From: Aliirhizobium smilacinae
GTDB lineage: Bacteria; Pseudomonadota; Alphaproteobacteria; Rhizobiales; Rhizobiaceae
Direction of reading: 5' to 3'
Assembly (NCBI RefSeq): GCF_006335145.1
Contig: NZ_VDMN01000003.1
Location: 558,001-622,000 of the forward strand
Length of the DNA: 64,000 nucleotides
Of the stretch, positions 36,550-45,043 are shown piece by piece; position 1 is the stretch's first letter; the number at the start of each line of letters is the position of its first letter. The notes beneath the pieces are model-generated. The model did no database searches and had not been told where the DNA came from. It saw only the letters and a list, made by a program, of their open reading frames with translations. A program made the position numbers and the translations under genes.

Positions 36550-37467
36550 ATGACCAAACGCTCAAATCGCCCATTGACCCGATCGCTTGTGAAATTAGGC
36601 GCGCGACTTTTTCTTGGAAGCGAACGGGCGCATTTTCAGGACCATATTCCGGGACTTGTCATCACTGCAAAACAGCCGGATCGCGCCATCGTCTACCGGG
36701 GAAGGCAGCTCAACGTCCTTCAACAGTGCGATAGTCTCGGTCATGGTCAGGAGGCGGCCTATATAATCGGCTCGGGTCCTTCTATCGACAGGTGCGATAT
36801 GACCAAGCTCGATATCGGCTCGGCGATACTCCTGAACGGGGCCATCCATCTGCTTGCCAAGCGAGGTCCGCTGCCTCTGGCCGTCGCGATCGAGGACGAG
36901 CGTTTCATCTGGCGCCATTTCGCACTTCTGCGCGACAGGATTGCCGCGGATACGATCTGTTTGCTTTCGGTGCAGGTCATCCGCGCCATATGCGAGCATG
37001 ATCCGTCATGGCTGAGCGACAAACGGGTCATCCTGATTGACAACATCTCAAGGCCTTATGGTTCGCGCCGCCGCTCGAATGCGGAACTGTCCCGGCTCGA
37101 TTTCGTGACAATGGGCCGCGATGGAAACGGCGGTATCTCTACTGAGCCGGACAAAGGGGTATTTCAGGGCGGCTCGGTTGCAATCTCCGCCATGCAGTTT
37201 CTCATCGCATGCCGCCCCGGATTGATCGGGTTGTTCGGCATCGATATCTCGAACGCCGATCTGCCTCGATTCTATGAAACGAAGGATGCAGCAGCATTCA
37301 GCGGCATCGCCATGGCGGAAGCTCGCATTCTAGGGCACTTTGCGACTGCGCTGTCTGTCTGTTCCAAACAAGGTATCACGGTAGAATGCTACTCGGAAAA
37401 GTCTGCCTTGCTGGCTGCGGGGTATCGGTATAGCGATCGGTTTTCGCTGACACGTCATGATCGCTGA
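36550..37467 (+). CDS. DUF115/MptE-like GT-associated protein in LPS cluster (lpsD position)
   Basis: This 305-aa soluble protein is not a classical glycosyltransferase. Residues around 70-80 read AAYIIGSGPSIDRCDM, the GxGPS loop of DUF115/MptE-like proteins, which in some bacteria are linked to nonulosonic-acid or flagellin glycosylation. Later motifs are LNGAIHLLAKRGPLPLAVAIEDERF and GLFGIDISNADLPRFYE. A basic, possibly membrane-associating N-terminus (about 25 residues) precedes these. It is 42 bases after the first glycosyltransferase gene, and the next gene follows within 23 bases. By position it matches lpsD. It probably builds or modifies LPS sugar, but the reaction is unknown. Confidence 0.72.
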   Translation: MTKRSNRPLTRSLVKLGARLFLGSERAHFQDHIPGLVITAKQPDRAIVYRGRQLNVLQQCDSLGHGQEAAYIIGSGPSIDRCDMTKLDIGSAILLNGAIHLLAKRGPLPLAVAIEDERFIWRHFALLRDRIAADTICLLSVQVIRAICEHDPSWLSDKRVILIDNISRPYGSRRRSNAELSRLDFVTMGRDGNGGISTEPDKGVFQGGSVAISAMQFLIACRPGLIGLFGIDISNADLPRFYETKDAAAFSGIAMAEARILGHFATALSVCSKQGITVECYSEKSALLAAGYRYSDRFSLTRHDR

Positions 37468-37490
37468 TATGGCGACACAATAGAGTTGAT

Positions 37491-38426
37491 ATGCGCTTCT
37501 TCAAAAAGAAACATCCTTACACAAAGCAATTGACGATTACGCCGCCCAAGCCTGATCCCGATCGGGCGGGCGTGGCGATCGTTACCTGTGTGAAGAACGA
37601 GGCGCGATACATTGCCGAGTGGATCGAGTTCCACCGTGCAGTAGGCGTCGTACATTTCCATATCTACGATGACGGTTGCGAGGACGATACGATTGCTATC
37701 GCCCGCGGACTGCTCTATCCGTCCGCCTTGACGGTCGTGCCCTGGAAAGGGCGGCTGATCGATACGCCGACCCAGAACCTATTGAACAGCCAGGCAATTG
37801 CTTTTGCCCACAGCATTTTGAACTTCGGCGGTCGGTACGCCCGTATGGCATTTATTGATGTCGACGAATTCCTGTTGCCGAAAAATGGTGACACGCTGGA
37901 CGAGGCACTTGAAGGCGCAAAGAGGTTCCCGAATATTTCTCTGCCGTGGCATATGTTCGGAACAAGCGGACACAAGACACGTCCTGCCGGATCGCTGCTT
38001 CGCAATTATACGATCCGCGGCGCGGACCCGCTGTCGACGAAGAAGAATGCAAGCAATTTCAAATGCATCGTCGATCCGTGCGCCGTTTCCGAAGTGAGCA
38101 TCCACCATTTCTCAACAGGCGCCTTCGGCGAAAATACGTCGAATGACCGCGGCGAGGTTTTCTCCCGGAAGGGAAGGAAAGGGCAGGCGTTCTATTCTTC
38201 CGACTTCATCCAGCTCAACCACTATTACAGCAAGTCCGAGCAGGATCTGAGAGAGAAGATCGAAAGAGGGCCTGCCTCGCCGGCATCACGCCAGCGATAT
38301 GAAGATCGCGTCATGTCTGCCGTCGCGAATATCGAATCCGAGACCGTCGTCGATACTGCGATGATCGAGTTTCTGGATCGTAGAGGTCTTATTCCGGATG
38401 TTTCTACGAAACGTGAGCTAAGCTAA
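37491..38426 (+). CDS. GT92-type glycosyltransferase, LPS cluster (lpsE position)
   Basis: This 311-aa protein has the GT92/Glyco_tranf_2_4 arrangement. GVAIVTCVKNEARYIAEWIEFHRAVGV begins the catalytic domain, HFHIYDDGCEDDT is the donor site, and RMAFIDVDEFLLP supplies the DxD-like acidic motif. The conserved GTSGHKTRPAGSLLRNY and the late HHFSTGAF segments follow. No signal or membrane helix is seen, so it acts in the cytosol. It is the last gene of the lrp-led run and overlaps the end of the convergent lpsB gene by nine bases. By position it matches lpsE. Confidence 0.8.
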   Translation: MRFFKKKHPYTKQLTITPPKPDPDRAGVAIVTCVKNEARYIAEWIEFHRAVGVVHFHIYDDGCEDDTIAIARGLLYPSALTVVPWKGRLIDTPTQNLLNSQAIAFAHSILNFGGRYARMAFIDVDEFLLPKNGDTLDEALEGAKRFPNISLPWHMFGTSGHKTRPAGSLLRNYTIRGADPLSTKKNASNFKCIVDPCAVSEVSIHHFSTGAFGENTSNDRGEVFSRKGRKGQAFYSSDFIQLNHYYSKSEQDLREKIERGPASPASRQRYEDRVMSAVANIESETVVDTAMIEFLDRRGLIPDVSTKRELS

Positions 38427-39509
38427 AGACTTCTCATAGACGGCGCCTAGGCGCCGTACTTCACCCTCGATGCTGAAGTTGGCCACCGCATGCTGGCGTG
38501 CGCGCACTGCAGCGGCTTGGCATCTTGCATCGTTGTCCATGAATTTTCCGGTTGCGGCACTCATTGCTTCAAGCTCCGCGATAATGACCGTACCGGTTTC
38601 GCCCTCACCAGTGACAATCAGCTCTGGAAACGCTCCGACATCTGTTGCCACGACGGGAACGGCGGTCGCCATCGCTTCCAGTGGTGTGAGGCCGAAACCT
38701 TCCCAGCGCTGGGGCGCGACGAACAGATCGAGTGTGCGGTACCACTCGTTTATATTGGTATGTTCGCCGACAAATAAAATACGGTCGGCAAGGCCGGCCT
38801 TGGCAACTTTGTCGATCAGACCTTTTTCATAATCGACATGCGGACCGGTGGCGCGGCCGGCGATGATCGCTGTCCAGTCCGGGCGCGTGGGCAAAAGCTC
38901 GATCATCGTGTCGACGAAAAGGTCTGTGCCTTTCTGGTGGCGCACACGGCCAAAGCAACCGACGAATTTCCGGGCTGGATCTAGCCCGAGGTTTTGCCGC
39001 GTTGCGGCCTTGTCCGTCGGCGGTGAAAAACGCTCTGTGTCGATGCCATGCATGACAACGGTGTTCGGCACGTTGAGATAGGTCGCCGTCCTGCCGCTAG
39101 TGGCGACGACTGCGTCCATCTTCGAGATCAACCATTTCGTCCAACCCGAATGCCTGCGCTGCGAAGCCGAGGTGAAGACGATCTTCAGCGGCATGCGGAG
39201 GATATCGCGCATGATGATGGCAGGCAGCATTTCGACATTGCGGCGGGCATGCCAGACGCGGAAACGCTTGCCGTGTGGACGGCTCCACAAGCGCAACAAG
39301 TCCCGAAAGCGGATATGCGGGATGGTTTCCGGCAGGCCCGGTCCGAGCGCCGCCACCTTGTAACCAAGGGCGCGCTGAACCGGAACCAGCTGGATGATCG
39401 TGCTGGTCACCCCGGACAATCGCCGTTTGAAGTTTGGTGCGATGACCTCGACTTCACTTATATCGACGATTGCCGGATTATGACTGCTGTTCTTCTGGCC
39501 TTCGGCCAC
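38418..39509 (-). CDS. lpsB: LPS-core glycosyltransferase LpsB (GT4 family)
   Basis: This 363-aa GT-B glycosyltransferase closely resembles the rhizobial LpsB/LpcC core mannosyltransferase. Shared text includes VEVIAPNFKRRLSGVTSTI at the start, RVWHARRNVEM, VGCFGRVRHQKGTDLFV and the GT4 motif APQRWEGFGLTPLEAMA, with ExFGLTPLE the donor-phosphate glutamates. It adds a sugar to the LPS inner core in the cytosol, and mutants of rhizobia have truncated LPS. The stop overlaps the convergent gene; the start is six bases from the greA stop, so greA and lpsB are probably co-transcribed. Confidence 0.92.
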   Translation of the reverse strand: MAEGQKNSSHNPAIVDISEVEVIAPNFKRRLSGVTSTIIQLVPVQRALGYKVAALGPGLPETIPHIRFRDLLRLWSRPHGKRFRVWHARRNVEMLPAIIMRDILRMPLKIVFTSASQRRHSGWTKWLISKMDAVVATSGRTATYLNVPNTVVMHGIDTERFSPPTDKAATRQNLGLDPARKFVGCFGRVRHQKGTDLFVDTMIELLPTRPDWTAIIAGRATGPHVDYEKGLIDKVAKAGLADRILFVGEHTNINEWYRTLDLFVAPQRWEGFGLTPLEAMATAVPVVATDVGAFPELIVTGEGETGTVIIAELEAMSAATGKFMDNDARCQAAAVRARQHAVANFSIEGEVRRLGAVYEKSLA

Positions 39510-39514
39510 GGCAC

Positions 39515-39991
39515 TCAGCCCCAGGAAATGGAAAGGATTTCGTAAGCCTTGGAGCCGCCGGGTGCTACGACTTCGATCGATTCGCCGGCTTCCTTGCCGA
39601 TCATGGCGCGAGCTATCGGAGACGAGATCGAGATGCGGCCGGATTTGACATCGGCTTCCTGATCACCGACGATCTGGTAGGTCTTTTCTTCGTCGGTATC
39701 TTCGTCAATCAGCTTGACGGTGGCGCCGAACTTGATCGTCGAACCGGACATCTTGGAGAGGTCGATCACTTCCGCACGGGCGGTGAAATCCTCAAGCTCG
39801 GTGATGCGGCCCTCATTGTGGCTCTGGGCCTCCTTGGCAGCATGATACTCAGCGTTTTCGGAAAGGTCGCCATGGGCGCGCGCTTCCGCAATCGCTTCGA
39901 TGATACGGGGACGCTCCTCCTGCTGTCTCCAGCGCAGTTCTTCCTGCAACCGGACAAAGCCGTTCTGCGTCATCGGTACCTTTTCAACCAT
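39515..39991 (-). CDS. greA: Transcription elongation factor GreA
   Basis: This 158-aa factor rescues backtracked RNA polymerase by stimulating transcript cleavage. The N-terminal coiled coil carries the acidic tip motif ([19 protein letters not shown], with D and E of DLSENAEY). The C-terminal domain includes [29 protein letters not shown] (in parts). AAGGA lies seven bases before the ATG at 39991; the longer frame to 40096 is rejected. It is upstream of lpsB on the same strand. In relatives carB lies next to it, whereas here about 10 kb of repair genes and accessory DNA intervene. Confidence 0.96.
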   Translation of the reverse strand: MVEKVPMTQNGFVRLQEELRWRQQEERPRIIEAIAEARAHGDLSENAEYHAAKEAQSHNEGRITELEDFTARAEVIDLSKMSGSTIKFGATVKLIDEDTDEEKTYQIVGDQEADVKSGRISISSPIARAMIGKEAGESIEVVAPGGSKAYEILSISWG

Positions 39992-40193
39992 TTCCGTATC
40001 CTTCAGGGGCGTATCCGCGGGTACCGCGAACACAAAAAGAAACAGGTTCCGGAGCGTGAACTTCGGAACCATCGCAGCATCAAAATGTAGGGTCACTATA
40101 TCAGAATTTCGATGTCTCTCACGAGGATTTTCGAAATGATGTCATGTCTCCCGACTTTTCATGTGATGTGAACCGCGCCCGTTTGTCAATCTC

Positions 40194-40222
40194 TTGACCA
40201 TTGAAATGAGAACATATATAGA
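40194..40222 (+). promoter_or_regulatory. Promoter of the repair operon, overlapped by a LexA box
   Basis: TTGACC (40194-40199) and TATAGA (40217-40222) are 17 bases apart. Transcription should start near 40229, only about three bases before the ATG at 40232, giving an almost leaderless mRNA. No ribosome-binding site is possible in that space. Confidence 0.62.
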
Positions 40223-40224
40223 AC
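40210..40224 (+). promoter_or_regulatory. LexA (SOS) box, alphaproteobacterial direct-repeat type
   Basis: GAAC-ATATATA-GAAC is an exact GAAC-N7-GAAC direct repeat (GTTC-N7-GTTC on the other strand), the alphaproteobacterial LexA operator. It covers the -10 box of the promoter and ends eight bases before the first gene, so LexA binding would block transcription until DNA damage. Confidence 0.78.
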
Positions 40225-40231
40225 AAACGTA

Positions 40232-41464
40232 ATGAAGAAGTCGCTGAAAGAACGATTGGCCATCCTGTCGGATGCCGCAAAATATGACGCTTCCTGTGCT
40301 TCAAGCGGGACGACGAAACGCGATTCGTCGGCGAGTGGAGGGCTGGGGTCGACCGAAGGTTCGGGCATCTGCCACGCCTATGCGCCAGATGGACGCTGCA
40401 TTTCGCTTCTGAAGATCCTGCTGACAAATTTCTGCATCTATGACTGCGCTTATTGCATCAATCGTTCTTCCAGCAATGTGGAGCGCGCACGTTTCACGCC
40501 GGAAGAAGTGATCTGGCTGACTCTCGAATTTTATCGCCGCAATTACATTGAGGGGCTGTTTCTGTCTTCGGGCATCATTCGCTCTTCCGATCACACGATG
40601 GAGGAGATGGTACGGATCGCGCGGGAACTGCGGACGATCCATAATTTTCGCGGCTATATCCATCTGAAGTCGATACCCGAAGCATCGGGACGCCTGATCG
40701 AGGAGGCGGGCCTTTATGCCGATCGTCTGTCGATCAATATCGAACTGCCGACCGATGCAGGGATCGGTCGGTTCGCGCCGGAAAAGCAGCCGGACAATAT
40801 CCGACGTTCAATGGGCAATCTGCGACTGAAGATAGAGGAAATGGCGGAGCCGACGCTGCAGACCAAACGTCGGCGGAAATTTGCGCCGGCCGGGCAAAGC
40901 ACGCAGATGATCGTCGGGGCTGATGGTGCCGATGACGCCACCATTCTAGGCACCAGCGCCCGGCTTTATGGCAGCTATGGGCTGAAGCGCGTCTATTATT
41001 CAGCCTTCAGCCCGATCCCGGATTCGTCGAAGACATTGCCGCTGATCAAGCCGCCTTTGATGCGAGAGCACAGGCTTTATCAGGCCGACTGGCTCTATCG
41101 TTTCTACGGGTTCGATATCGGTGAAATCACCTCCGGCCAGTCGGATGGAATGCTGGATCTCGATCTCGATCCCAAGCTTGCGTGGGCTCTCGGTCATCGC
41201 GACCGGTTCCCGGTCGATATTAACCGGGCAGAAAAGGAGACGCTGCTGAGGGTGCCGGGTTTTGGCACCAAGACGGTCAAGGGCATCCTGTCGTCCCGGC
41301 GTTTCCGCCGGTTGCGGCTCGATGATCTGAAGCGGCTTGGCGTATCGCTTCGAAAGGTGCAGCCCTTTGTCGTCTGCGAAGGCTGGACGCCGCACCGGCT
41401 CGTCGACCGTTCGGATCTGCGTGCGATGTTCCAACCCAAACCAGAGCAACTGTCGCTGTTATGA
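40232..41464 (+). CDS. Putative DNA modification/repair radical SAM protein (TIGR03916)
   Basis: This 410-aa radical SAM enzyme has the [4Fe-4S] motif CIYDCAYC (C68, C72, C75), a TIM-barrel core, and a C-terminal helix-hairpin-helix DNA-binding module (residues about 325-375; LLRVPGFGTKTVKGILSSRR). The family is regularly paired with a TIGR03915/DUF4130 protein, as here. The reaction is not established; DNA base modification or repair is assumed from the HhH domain and partner. Its stop overlaps the next start (ATGA), so translation is coupled. The LexA box points to induction by DNA damage. Confidence 0.9.
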   Translation: MKKSLKERLAILSDAAKYDASCASSGTTKRDSSASGGLGSTEGSGICHAYAPDGRCISLLKILLTNFCIYDCAYCINRSSSNVERARFTPEEVIWLTLEFYRRNYIEGLFLSSGIIRSSDHTMEEMVRIARELRTIHNFRGYIHLKSIPEASGRLIEEAGLYADRLSINIELPTDAGIGRFAPEKQPDNIRRSMGNLRLKIEEMAEPTLQTKRRRKFAPAGQSTQMIVGADGADDATILGTSARLYGSYGLKRVYYSAFSPIPDSSKTLPLIKPPLMREHRLYQADWLYRFYGFDIGEITSGQSDGMLDLDLDPKLAWALGHRDRFPVDINRAEKETLLRVPGFGTKTVKGILSSRRFRRLRLDDLKRLGVSLRKVQPFVVCEGWTPHRLVDRSDLRAMFQPKPEQLSLL

Positions 41465-42912
41465 TGTACCGCTATTCCTTGCGGGGGCGGGGCGATCTGA
41501 TCGAATGGCGAGATGCGGCACGCGGTTTCCTCAGTGCCGGCATCGTGCCGGAATATATCGAGTGGCGAACGATGGACGATGCCGACGGTCTGTTCGGTTT
41601 CGATGACAACCGCCTGCCAGAGCCTGCAGATCCGCCGCCCAGGGTCACGGTGTCGGCCTCGTTCATCAGGCTTGCGGAAGCAGTCATCTGCCATTCCGAC
41701 CCGACACGGTTTACGCTTCTCTATCGGCTGCTCTTCCGGCTCTTCCATTCGCACGGGTTGCTCAACATGGCCGTGGATCGGGATGTGAGCGCGGCGCGGC
41801 GCATGGCGAAATCGGTCGGGCGCGATTATCACAAGATGACCGCCTTCGTTCGTTTCAAAGAACTGGCTCTGCCGGAAGGCGCTGCCGGGCGGCGGCGCTT
41901 CGTCGCCTGGTTCGAGCCCGATCATTTCATTGTCGAGCGTGTCGCGCCGTTTTTCCAGCGGCGTTTCACCGACATGGACTGGCTGATCCTGACGCCCAAA
42001 GGCTCGGCATCGTGGAACGGAGAGGAACTCAGGACAACCGACGATCCGGCCGAAAAGCCGGATCTACGCGACGATACCGACGATCTGTGGCGCACCTATT
42101 ATGCTTCCATCTTCAATCCGGCGCGGTTGAAGGTGAAGATGATGATGACGGAGATGCCGAAGAAATACTGGAAGAACCTGCCCGAAGCGGAGCTCATTCC
42201 CGGCATGATCGCCAAGGCCGAGGCAAACGTTCTTGCAATGGCTGCCAGACAGGCAAGCGAGCCCTTGCCGTTCCATCACCGTATCCAGGAGGCAGCGGCA
42301 AAAGTGCCGGCGGCACCGCAGCCAGCAGCGGGCACGTTTGCTGCACTCAAGGAAGAGGCGCGGTCCTGCACACTCTGCGATATCCATTGTCTCGCAACGC
42401 AGACGGTTTTCGGGGAGGGGCCTGAGGATGCGCAGACGATGTTCATCGGCGAGCAGCCGGGTGATCAGGAGGATCTGGCGGGCAGGCCATTTGTCGGTCC
42501 GGCGGGCCGGTTGTTCAATGATACGCTGGCCCAAGTCGGTATCGAACGCGACAGGCTCTACGTCACCAATGCGGTCAAGCATTTCAAATATCAGCCGCGG
42601 GGCAAACGGCGCATCCACCAGAAGCCCAATATGGGAGAGGTGCGGCAATGCCGCTGGTGGCTGACGAAGGAACTGGAACTGGTGAAGCCGAAGCTAATCG
42701 TGGCAATGGGAGCAACGGCGCTCTTTGCGTTGACCGACATGCGGCAGAAGCTGGAAGATATCCGCAGCGAGCCAATTGCTATGGAGGAGGGCAGGACGCT
42801 GTTCGTCACCGTCCATCCTTCTTACCTGCTGCGTATTCCCGATGAGGGTTTGAAGCGGGAGGAACTCGCCCGTTTTCGGGAGGATATCGCATCTGTGAAA
42901 AGGCTCATGTGA
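41461..42912 (+). CDS. udgX: DUF4130 (TIGR03915) - UdgX fusion, uracil-DNA binding/repair
   Basis: This 483-aa protein has two parts. Residues about 1-250 match DUF4130/TIGR03915, the partner of the radical SAM protein. Residues about 290-480 are a uracil-DNA glycosylase-fold domain of the UdgX class. Its features are CTLC (C303, C306) and a later Cys (C397) for an iron-sulfur cluster, motif GEQPGDQE (330-337), the diagnostic KRRIH loop (382-386) and VHPSYLLR (451-458). In Mycobacterium UdgX the histidine of this loop forms a covalent bond to the abasic sugar after uracil removal, trapping the lesion. Fusion to DUF4130 in one chain, with SOS control, suggests a dedicated repair pair. Confidence 0.92.
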   Translation: MMYRYSLRGRGDLIEWRDAARGFLSAGIVPEYIEWRTMDDADGLFGFDDNRLPEPADPPPRVTVSASFIRLAEAVICHSDPTRFTLLYRLLFRLFHSHGLLNMAVDRDVSAARRMAKSVGRDYHKMTAFVRFKELALPEGAAGRRRFVAWFEPDHFIVERVAPFFQRRFTDMDWLILTPKGSASWNGEELRTTDDPAEKPDLRDDTDDLWRTYYASIFNPARLKVKMMMTEMPKKYWKNLPEAELIPGMIAKAEANVLAMAARQASEPLPFHHRIQEAAAKVPAAPQPAAGTFAALKEEARSCTLCDIHCLATQTVFGEGPEDAQTMFIGEQPGDQEDLAGRPFVGPAGRLFNDTLAQVGIERDRLYVTNAVKHFKYQPRGKRRIHQKPNMGEVRQCRWWLTKELELVKPKLIVAMGATALFALTDMRQKLEDIRSEPIAMEEGRTLFVTVHPSYLLRIPDEGLKREELARFREDIASVKRLM

Positions 42913-43110
42913 GCAACGGTCAGGTTATTCACAGGCTGATGCTGCAGCGCGGTATCATTTCGGGTCGCAAATGGTGCATCGCGAGACAGCTGGACAAAAT
43001 TTCGCGTTTCGGGGGCTCTTGTCTTTAACTCTTGCCGGGCTTCGTTCGAGACGCGGGAAATATTCCCACATAACTTTGTTCCCAGGACCAACCCACGGAG
43101 GTGCCGCCCC
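42913..43110. other. Region between the UdgX operon and a small membrane gene
   Basis: These 198 bases hold no recognised gene. The UdgX stop is not followed by a clear terminator hairpin. Confidence 0.3.
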
Positions 43111-43227
43111 ATGACGAGGCGGGTCGCAAGTCTGATCATGTCCGTCTGTGTCGCGTTTGCGATGTGGACGACGCTGGCTGTTGCGTCACTTCTGATGTGG
43201 AAATTCCTCCGGGATGTTTCCGGATGA
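43111..43227 (+). CDS. Small hydrophobic peptide, 38 aa
   Basis: This short gene encodes a single hydrophobic helix: after MTRR comes a 26-residue nonpolar stretch (SLIMSVCVAFAMWTTLAVAS and on), then WKFLRDVSG. GGAGGTG lies about seven bases before the ATG at 43111, a strong ribosome-binding site. It is tail to tail with the DUF2235 gene. No family is recognised; membrane insertion is likely. Confidence 0.5.
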   Translation: MTRRVASLIMSVCVAFAMWTTLAVASLLMWKFLRDVSG

Positions 43228-43302
43228 ATGTGGTCCATGATGGGCCATGGCCGCCTTTGCGAAAGTGGAGGCGGCCGATCGCCGGAAAACGGCCATGGCG
43301 TG

Positions 43303-44508
43303 TCAGGTGACGAAAACAGGATCCTTCGGCAGATTGGGCGGGTTGTAGCCGCCTGCGTCAGTCCGGGTACGCACGGATTGGTGCAGCATTGCCGTATCCG
43401 GAATCAATCGGTAATCCTTCAGCGGAATATAGATCGAACGGCGGTCGCCCCGCTTGCGCCAGGAGTTTTCCGGCACGCGGCGAGGGAGGTACTCCAGAGG
43501 TTTCCAGCCAAAGCTCATGGAATCGTGCAGGGCCGCGGTCGGGTTCAGTCTGACATATTTATTGTCCCGTTCACCGCGGACGATATCGTTGACAGTCTGG
43601 GTCCGGAAGATCAGCCCCGCCGGTTCCGTCTCGCGGATCATCCAGTCGAGCGGGATCTTGACCTGGCTGCTTTCGGCTTCGGGATAACCGCCGCCGACAT
43701 CGCCATGCACGCCTGCAAACCAGACTTCCTTGAAGTTCTGCTTTCCCTTCACTTTCTTGAACGGGCTGCCTCTGTAGTCCTGATCGGCAGTCCACAATTC
43801 CGGCTGGAACATCGTGCGGCGTTCGTCGATGGCGACCGCATGGCGTACCCATTCGACGCTCGGGTTCTTGGCGCTGAAGGGATGGGTTTTCATCTGCAGC
43901 CAGTGTTTTCCCGGTTCGATCACCGAGGCGACCGTATCGAACAGGCCAAGCAGTTTGATCGGAGGCCTGCCGGTACGCAATGTCCGCTCGTAGAGGCGCA
44001 TGGAGGCAAAAGCGGAACGTCCGTCTTCGTCTTGCAGCCGGTCACGATCGATCTCTTCCTGTGCCGGTATCCCCTTGTAGGTATCGTAGGCGTAGTCAAG
44101 AAGGTTGAGATGGTGGCGGTTCATGAATCCGAGCGCGTGAATGAAACCCGCTAGAACCCGTGCGGAATAGGCGCCGCGGCTGAAGCCGAAGATATAGATA
44201 CGGTCGCGGTCTTTATAGTTGCCGCTATCGTCCTTTTTGCCGGGATCGTAATTGTCGATCAGGAAGCGGTAGGCTTCCTTGATATTCTGGTCCATGCCCC
44301 AGCCGGTCGCCAGCCCCCAGATCTCGATCGTATTGCGATAGATCTTCGACCATGCGTTATTGGCACCGAACGTGCCGACACCCGGATCGTAATAGACGAT
44401 CTGTCGCCCTGACCGCTCTAGCGCGCCGAACAGTCTGAGGATATTCGTGCGGTCCGCCGAAATTTCGTTCGACGTGCCGTCGAACAGGATGACGATGTTC
44501 TTCGACAT
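43303..44508 (-). CDS. DUF2235 alpha/beta hydrolase (Tle1-like lipase fold)
   Basis: This 401-aa protein belongs to DUF2235, the fold of T6SS phospholipase effectors of the Tle1 type. It starts KNIVILFDGTSNEISADRTNILRL (in parts), has the nucleophile elbow GFSRGAYSARVLAGFIHALG, and carries GVHGDVGGGYPE, which contributes the acidic/His triad partners. GAGGGG precedes the ATG at 44508. No T6SS, VgrG or immunity-like gene is near it, and no signal peptide is visible. It could be an orphan effector, a housekeeping lipase or cargo of the accessory region. Confidence 0.85.
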   Translation of the reverse strand: MSKNIVILFDGTSNEISADRTNILRLFGALERSGRQIVYYDPGVGTFGANNAWSKIYRNTIEIWGLATGWGMDQNIKEAYRFLIDNYDPGKKDDSGNYKDRDRIYIFGFSRGAYSARVLAGFIHALGFMNRHHLNLLDYAYDTYKGIPAQEEIDRDRLQDEDGRSAFASMRLYERTLRTGRPPIKLLGLFDTVASVIEPGKHWLQMKTHPFSAKNPSVEWVRHAVAIDERRTMFQPELWTADQDYRGSPFKKVKGKQNFKEVWFAGVHGDVGGGYPEAESSQVKIPLDWMIRETEPAGLIFRTQTVNDIVRGERDNKYVRLNPTAALHDSMSFGWKPLEYLPRRVPENSWRKRGDRRSIYIPLKDYRLIPDTAMLHQSVRTRTDAGGYNPPNLPKDPVFVT

Positions 44509-45043
44509 GAAATCCCCTCGCGAGTGCGATATCGAAAATATCATTCAGCCTGTTGCATTTCAATGAAGGGGAAAATGACTGAAGAACAGCGTCTTACGGG
44601 GCTCCGTTCCGAAGTTGAGTCTGAATCTGAACGACACGCACAGTACGATTGCGAGCCATCTGCTTCCTCCTCTTTTCGTCGGTCGGAGGAGAAGGGCGAG
44701 AACCGAATTAACAGACCCGATTTCCCGGATGGCTCTTCCTTAACCTTCGCATACCGACCGAGCTTGGTGAGCGTGTAGCTGCCGCTTCAAAGAGCGCCAA
44801 CCACTACCACGGCTGGCATGTCTCAAGTATCGCGACGGAAAGGGGCCGTGAGATGCGCGTCTTGCCTCCTTTTCCTCGCGTGTGATCGGGCCGGAGCCGC
44901 CGCCTATCGCGCTGCCCGGCCTTGCCCGCCCGGCCCGCCTCAGATATCGAGATAGCTGACGTTGAAGATGGCATCGATGCCGCGTTGTCGCGGCGCGTTT
45001 ATGACTTGGCCAAGGCGATAATCATGCCTGGTTCGGTTCTGCA
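44509..45043. other. Gene-poor region between the DUF2235 and SRPBCC genes
   Basis: No supported gene is seen in these 535 bases. A frame 44524-44778 (rightward) is charged and unlike neighbouring genes, and lacks a recognisable product. A short leftward frame just after the SRPBCC stop is also unassigned. The part 44880-44945 is very GC-rich. Confidence 0.4.

Noticed and set aside
44524..44778. 84-codon rightward frame after the DUF2235 start
   Set aside because: Its ribosome-binding context is weak and its composition (charged, serine-rich) is unlike real neighbours; no family recognised.
44941..45043. Short leftward frame ending in GIDAIFNVSYLDI, resembling a protein C-terminus
   Set aside because: Only about 35 codons, overlaps the end of the SRPBCC gene, and no homologue could be named.
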